A stretch of DNA of 64,000 nt, from NCBI GenBank assembly GCA_046704745.1, contig JBJKRL010000091.1:20826-84825 (forward strand), given 5' to 3'. How positions within the stretch are numbered: position 1 is the first letter of the stretch; each line of letters starts with the position of its first letter. This DNA comes from CAWGGS01 sp046704745 (GTDB taxonomy: Bacteria > Desulfobacterota > Desulfobulbia > Desulfobulbales > Desulfocapsaceae). Under the pieces are notes generated by a model. That model was not told where the DNA came from. It did not search any database and worked only from the letters and a program-made list of their open reading frames with translations. Both the position numbers and the translations under genes were made by a program. Shown here piece by piece: positions 59,901 through 64,000 of this stretch.

Positions 59901-62900
59901 AGATTCTGCGGATAGGTTTTCAGAATCTCAATTCCCTTGCCGGCAAATGGCGGGTGGACTTCACCCTGGCGGACTATTCGACCAACGGCATATTCGCCAT
60001 CACCGGTCCCACAGGTTCCGGCAAGACCACCCTGCTTGATGCGATCTGTCTGGCCATGTATGGCCGGACTCCACGTCTGGACCGTGTCTCCGAATCAACC
60101 AATGAGATCATGAGCCGCCATACCGGTGTCTGCTTTGCCGAAATCGATTTTGAAACAAAAAAAGGCCGGTTCCGCTGTCATTGGAGTCAGCGCCGGGCCA
60201 GAGAAAAATCCAACGGCAAGCTCCAGCAGCCCCGCCATGAAATTGTCGATGCCAGAACAAACAAGGTCTTGGAAAACAAGATAAAAGAGGTCGCAAAAAA
60301 GGTCGAGGAGGTCTGCGGGATGAACTTTGACCAGTTCACTCGCTCAGTACTTCTGGCCCAGGGAGGTTTTGCCGCCTTTCTCGACGCAAAAGGTGACGAA
60401 CGGGCTCCTATCCTTGAACAGATAACCGGGACCGAAATCTACAGCCGCATTTCCCAAAAGGTGCATCAGAGAAGAAATGAAGAACAGCAAAAGCTCGAAC
60501 TACTGGAAGCTGAATTAGATGCTGTCAGCCTCCTCTCCGATGAAGAAACGAAAACTTTACAACAGGAGCTTTCAGACAAAAAGGTATTCGCAAGAAAGGA
60601 AGGAGAAACTCTTGCAACGGCACAAAAGAGTCTTAATTGGCTGACAGGGCTTACAGCTTTGAAGGATGACATTGCAGCACTGGAAGAAGAGACAAGGCAG
60701 GTACGAAAATCTTTTCAGGAGGCCGAGCCTGAAAGAGTTCGTCTTTCCCGGGCGCAAAAGGCCAATCTGTTGAGCGGATCTTTTGCACAACTTCTGGATT
60801 TGCGAAAATTTCAAAACAGGGAAAGGGTTGACAAGGAAACGGCCCAAAAGGAGCTTGCCGAACTTGATGTCCGTCTCGAGGAACTGCAGCAGACGTATAT
60901 AGATATTAAGACCTTAGTGAAAGAAGCAAAATCTGCCTACCAGAGGGAAACGGAACTCTGCCGGCAGGTCCGTGAGCTGGATGTGAAGGTGAAGGAGGCG
61001 GATAAAGGGCAAGAGAATCTAAAGCTACAGATGGAAACAACAGCCAAGCAACTTCAGGTCCAAAAACAAGCGCTGGACGAGAAGCAGGCTGCCATTGCGG
61101 TAAAAGACAAAGAGCTTGCAGAGATCCGGAGATATCAGCGGCAACACAAAAAAGATGCAGACCTCACCGAAGATCTGGCTGGTTTTCTGGAACTTGGGAA
61201 ATCCACGGATCATCTTGCAGCAAAAAAAGAGACGCTTGCAAAAGAGCTTTCTGGAGCACAGGATTTGGCCCGGCAGTCTACCGAGCAGACAAAGAAGGCA
61301 CAGGAACTTCACGAACAAAACGTGCGGATATATACCAATGCCAAGGACCTGCTTACTGCATTGCAAAATGAACTTGCCGATCTGCTCCAGGGACAAAATC
61401 CGACAGATCTCAGGGAGAAGCAAAAGAGACGTACCGAGCTATTTCATCAATTGGAGACAATTGTCCGTCTAGCAGGACAGCACGCCGCAGATAGCAAGGA
61501 AATTAGTGAAATCCGAAACCGGCGGCAAGAGGCATCATCCCAAGCCGTATATGCCGAACGCAGCCATCAGGAAACGGTTGAAAAGATACTTTTGCAGCAA
61601 CAGATGGTTGAAAAACAACGGCAGCTTGTCTTCCTTACCGGACGGATACATGACTACGAAGAGGAAAGAAAACGGCTCGCCGACGGCAAGCCCTGTCCGC
61701 TTTGCGGGTCCCGGGTTCACCCCTTTTGCCTCGATATTCCGAAATTCACCAGCGAGGTGGAGGAGGAGCTTCAACGCTTGGAGAAAAAACTCGGGCAGCT
61801 GCAAAATGATGCCGCCGAACTCAAAGCGCAGAGCGCCACTGCACAAGAGCGGATCGAACAGAGCGTGGAGGCCGAAAAAAAGGTTCAAGCCAGGCTGCGA
61901 AATAACGAGAAAGCCTACACCGAACTGGCAAACAGTCTCCCCTGCCCGGCAGACACCGCCGCGGCCGAACTTGACCGGTTGGGACGTATCCGAAGGCAAG
62001 GTGATGAGCTCCTGCGCAAGGTGGATGAGAAGACTTTGAAGGTAGAAGAGGCCAGGCGGGAAGAAGCAGGACTGAAGGACATCGTTCATTCGAGTCTTCA
62101 GACCCTGCATCAGGCCATACACACTGAAAATGCTGCCTTGGAAAACAGCAGGCGGCTGCAGAATGAAGCCGGCCTGGCAGAACGCGATCTCCATGCGAGC
62201 CTAAGAAATCTCTTGCTCCGTCTTTCCCCTTATGGAGTAGCGTCCTTACCCATCGAGTCTCTTGGGCAAACCCTCGCCGGACTAAGCTTTCGCAGCCAAT
62301 CCTGGAAACAGAACAAGGATCGCGAGCAGAAGATCATAACCAACCAACAGCTGCTGCAAATTGAGCTTGAACGAATAAAATCCCTTGTTGAAAAGATAAC
62401 TGCCGAAGCGGAGATCATCGACGAACAGCTCCGTCTCGGTCAAAAACGTCTGGATGAACTTCAAACAAAACGCCGGGAACTTTTCCAGGACAAGGACCCG
62501 GAACTGGAGGAAAAAAAGGCGGCCGAAACGGTGACGAAAGCTGAGGCTGGTTTTGCATCTGTTGAAGGGCAGATTCGCCGTCTGGAAAAGGACAAAGCTG
62601 TCTTACATGAAAGGCACAATACACTTGAACGTTCTCTGACCGAACGGGCCGAAGAGCTCGAACGGAGGGAGAGCGATTTTCTATCTACCCTTGCCGGCAA
62701 AGGCTTTGCCGATGAGGCCGATTTTCAATCCGCCGTTTTAGGTGAGCAGGAAATAGAGGAACTGGCATCTTCTCTTGAAAAGCTTGCTAAACAGGAGGCT
62801 GAGGTTGCGACCCGTCTAGAAGATAAAAATAAAATTCTGACATTGGAGAGTGAGAAAGACCTTACCGACCAAAGCATGGATCAACTCAAAGACCTGATCC

Positions 62901-63550
62901 GGGACAAAACCGAAGCATTTCACCTCTTACAGCAGCAGGTTGGAAGACTGCAAGGAAAACTGCAGGACAACGATGAGCTGATGGAAAAGCAGCAGAGTCG
63001 TCTTGAACAGAGACAGCTGCAGCAGAAGGAATATAGACGCTGGCAGGCGTTACACGACTTGATCGGTTCCAGCGACGGCAAAAAATTCCGTAACTTCGCC
63101 CAGGGGGTTACATTTGAAATAATGATCGGTCATGCCAACCGCAGCCTGCAGATGATGACCGATCGCTATATCCTGGTACGCGATGCCCTCCAACCTTTGG
63201 AACTCAATGTGGTCGATACCTACCAGGCCGGTGAAATTCGCTCAACAAAAAACCTCTCAGGCGGAGAAAGCTTTATCGTCAGTCTCTCGCTTGCCCTCGG
63301 GCTTGCCGGCATGGCCGGCAACGACGTGCAGGTGGATTCACTCTTCCTGGATGAAGGTTTCGGAACCCTGGACGAAGACTCGCTCGAGACCGCGCTTGAA
63401 ACTCTGGCAGGGCTGCAACAGGAAGGCAAAATAATTGGTATTATCTCGCACGTCCCTGCCCTCCAGGAACGGATCGCCACCCGTATCCAGGTCCTCCCCG
63501 GCCCAGCCGGCACCAGCCGTCTTGCAGGTCCGGGGATTTCCAAACTCTAG
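59897..63550 (+). CDS. sbcC: Exonuclease SbcC (Rad50-type ATPase)
   Basis: Large SMC-like ATPase (1217 residues) that works with SbcD. The N-terminal Walker A is GPTGSGKT (residues 37-44). Two long coiled-coil arms flank the zinc hook Cys600-x-x-Cys603 (CPLCGSRVHP), exactly in the middle of the protein. The C-terminal lobe carries the signature NLSGGESFIVSLSLALGLAG and Walker B DSLFLDEGFGTLDEDSL. The sequence is complete, with no frameshift. Its ATGA overlap with sbcD shows coupling. Confidence 0.95.
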   Translation: MKILRIGFQNLNSLAGKWRVDFTLADYSTNGIFAITGPTGSGKTTLLDAICLAMYGRTPRLDRVSESTNEIMSRHTGVCFAEIDFETKKGRFRCHWSQRRAREKSNGKLQQPRHEIVDARTNKVLENKIKEVAKKVEEVCGMNFDQFTRSVLLAQGGFAAFLDAKGDERAPILEQITGTEIYSRISQKVHQRRNEEQQKLELLEAELDAVSLLSDEETKTLQQELSDKKVFARKEGETLATAQKSLNWLTGLTALKDDIAALEEETRQVRKSFQEAEPERVRLSRAQKANLLSGSFAQLLDLRKFQNRERVDKETAQKELAELDVRLEELQQTYIDIKTLVKEAKSAYQRETELCRQVRELDVKVKEADKGQENLKLQMETTAKQLQVQKQALDEKQAAIAVKDKELAEIRRYQRQHKKDADLTEDLAGFLELGKSTDHLAAKKETLAKELSGAQDLARQSTEQTKKAQELHEQNVRIYTNAKDLLTALQNELADLLQGQNPTDLREKQKRRTELFHQLETIVRLAGQHAADSKEISEIRNRRQEASSQAVYAERSHQETVEKILLQQQMVEKQRQLVFLTGRIHDYEEERKRLADGKPCPLCGSRVHPFCLDIPKFTSEVEEELQRLEKKLGQLQNDAAELKAQSATAQERIEQSVEAEKKVQARLRNNEKAYTELANSLPCPADTAAAELDRLGRIRRQGDELLRKVDEKTLKVEEARREEAGLKDIVHSSLQTLHQAIHTENAALENSRRLQNEAGLAERDLHASLRNLLLRLSPYGVASLPIESLGQTLAGLSFRSQSWKQNKDREQKIITNQQLLQIELERIKSLVEKITAEAEIIDEQLRLGQKRLDELQTKRRELFQDKDPELEEKKAAETVTKAEAGFASVEGQIRRLEKDKAVLHERHNTLERSLTERAEELERRESDFLSTLAGKGFADEADFQSAVLGEQEIEELASSLEKLAKQEAEVATRLEDKNKILTLESEKDLTDQSMDQLKDLIRDKTEAFHLLQQQVGRLQGKLQDNDELMEKQQSRLEQRQLQQKEYRRWQALHDLIGSSDGKKFRNFAQGVTFEIMIGHANRSLQMMTDRYILVRDALQPLELNVVDTYQAGEIRSTKNLSGGESFIVSLSLALGLAGMAGNDVQVDSLFLDEGFGTLDEDSLETALETLAGLQQEGKIIGIISHVPALQERIATRIQVLPGPAGTSRLAGPGISKL

Positions 63551-63873
63551 CGTGTTTTGAGGAAAGAGTTGCCTGTTGAGCGACGATCGGCTACCATTAG
63601 GTTCGTTTTACCGGCAATAAAAAGTTAGGCGTGGTGCTTTCAAAACCATCGAAGGCTGATCAGGCTCAAACGTACTCAGCTGTAACGCGGGAGGCGATGT
63701 TCATCGCTTCTGGACGCATCGCGAAGGCCCGCCGGGTAACCACATAAGGCCCGAAGGGTGGTGGACAGGTGATAAGGCCGCAGAGCAGCGGCGGGAAGGG
63801 ATGAACTTCGCCGGCTTATTACTTTCAGCTTTTTCAATAGGAAGCTTAAGCTGGATGAACAAAAATTAACCTC
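63551..63873 (+). other. Unassigned hairpin-rich stretch after sbcC
   Basis: About 320 bases with no recognised gene. From 63660 to 63810 the base composition is richer in G and C than in the neighbouring intergenic DNA, with several short stems: GCGATG/CATCGC (about 63694-63707), CCAC/GTGG around CCC-GAA-GGG (about 63740-63764) and GCCGC/GCGGC (about 63778-63793). Short open frames run on both strands without ribosome binding sites. It could be a structured RNA, a remnant of a mobile element, or a decayed gene. No choice can be made from the sequence alone. Confidence 0.35.
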
Positions 63874-64000
63874 TAGCCCGGATTTCTCATGAACACTGTG
63901 TCAATTTGTTTGTACTTCAGAAAAGACATGACATTTCACATAATCTAGTGTGTTGTCAAATTTACACAGTGTTCACCAATGGTCAGTCCAGGCGGCGCCA
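63874..64000 (+). repeat. Dispersed palindromic repeat copy at the window end
   Basis: TAGCCCGGATTTCTCA (63874-63889) is followed by a long imperfect hairpin: 63891-63908 pairs with 63957-63974 in 17 of 18 positions, around a 48-base loop. Then GTTCACCAATGG and TCCAGGCGGCGCCA follow, shared in part with the copy at 50940-51000. The right end lies beyond the window. Confidence 0.65.

Noticed and set aside
63627..63633. GTTAGGC resembling an integron attC core site (also seen near 2507)
   Set aside because: No matching inverted partner at attC spacing and no cassette genes or integrase; a seven-base match is expected by chance.
63660..63840. Possible RNase P RNA, tmRNA or group II intron
   Set aside because: The conserved sequence blocks of these RNAs were looked for and not found.
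63700..63840. Minus-strand frame of about 50 codons in the hairpin-rich region
   Set aside because: No start signal and many short stems cover it; kept only as an unassigned region.

Overview
The window looks like chromosome of a Desulfobacterota bacterium, most probably a Desulfobulbales-type sulfate reducer or sulfur disproportionator. The reasons are a PxxKW-type cysteine-rich small protein, an MglA-class GTPase with its roadblock partner, a ferredoxin-fused electron-transfer flavoprotein, and Gram-negative lipid transport (Mla) genes. No rRNA, tRNA, CRISPR array, complete insertion sequence or prophage was recognised. Most of the window is densely packed housekeeping sequence.

Layout. 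1-3.7 kb: start of an exported protein, a small conserved protein, clpS, a FemAB-like acyltransferase and trxB. 3.9-8.8 kb (minus): roadblock protein, MglA-type GTPase and a 1286-residue, extremely acidic repeat protein. I take this as a compact, apparently undescribed GTPase/scaffold module. 9.2-17.3 kb: adenine deaminase, tatD, yggS, UDP-glucose dehydrogenase, the PxxKW protein, a solitary pilC, an IHF-like protein and a ParB-like protein. 17.4-33.6 kb (minus): a long run covering lipid transport (mlaE-F-D-A-C plus a cyclic-nucleotide-binding protein), then DUF177, rpmF, plsX, fabH, acyl-CoA dehydrogenase, etfB, etfA, fabG, acpP, fabF, and then rpiB, glyA, nrdR and ribD. The fatty-acid locus has no fabD or recognisable enoyl-ACP reductase gene. 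It carries instead an acyl-CoA dehydrogenase with an ETF of the electron-bifurcating type.

33.9-36.1 kb: a yejE/yejB-like permease pair without its binding protein or ATPase. 36.1-41.9 kb: RNase D, then an aromatic amino acid ammonia-lyase, small membrane protein, FabG-like reductase and DUF362-ferredoxin protein in one direction, resembling a reduced aryl-polyene-type locus. 42-48.3 kb: translation and export genes (ffh, rpsP, khpA, rimM, SPOUT methyltransferase, rplS, rnhB, yraN, pdxA, tmk); trmD is absent from its usual place. 48.3-63.6 kb: a TPR lipoprotein, a LolB-like lipoprotein, an AMIN-domain protein, a fused radical-SAM/DUF2344 protein, trpB2, dacB, a DUF2231 membrane protein and sbcCD.

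Several intergenic regions carry a dispersed palindromic repeat family. Its ends carry the sequence TAGCCCGGATTTCTCA or its complement, often with a TGAACAC/GTGTTCA palindrome inside. The clearest copy is a 175-bp MITE-like unit at 50922-51096 that exactly fills the space between two convergent genes. The last 450 bases hold another copy and an unassigned, hairpin-rich stretch.
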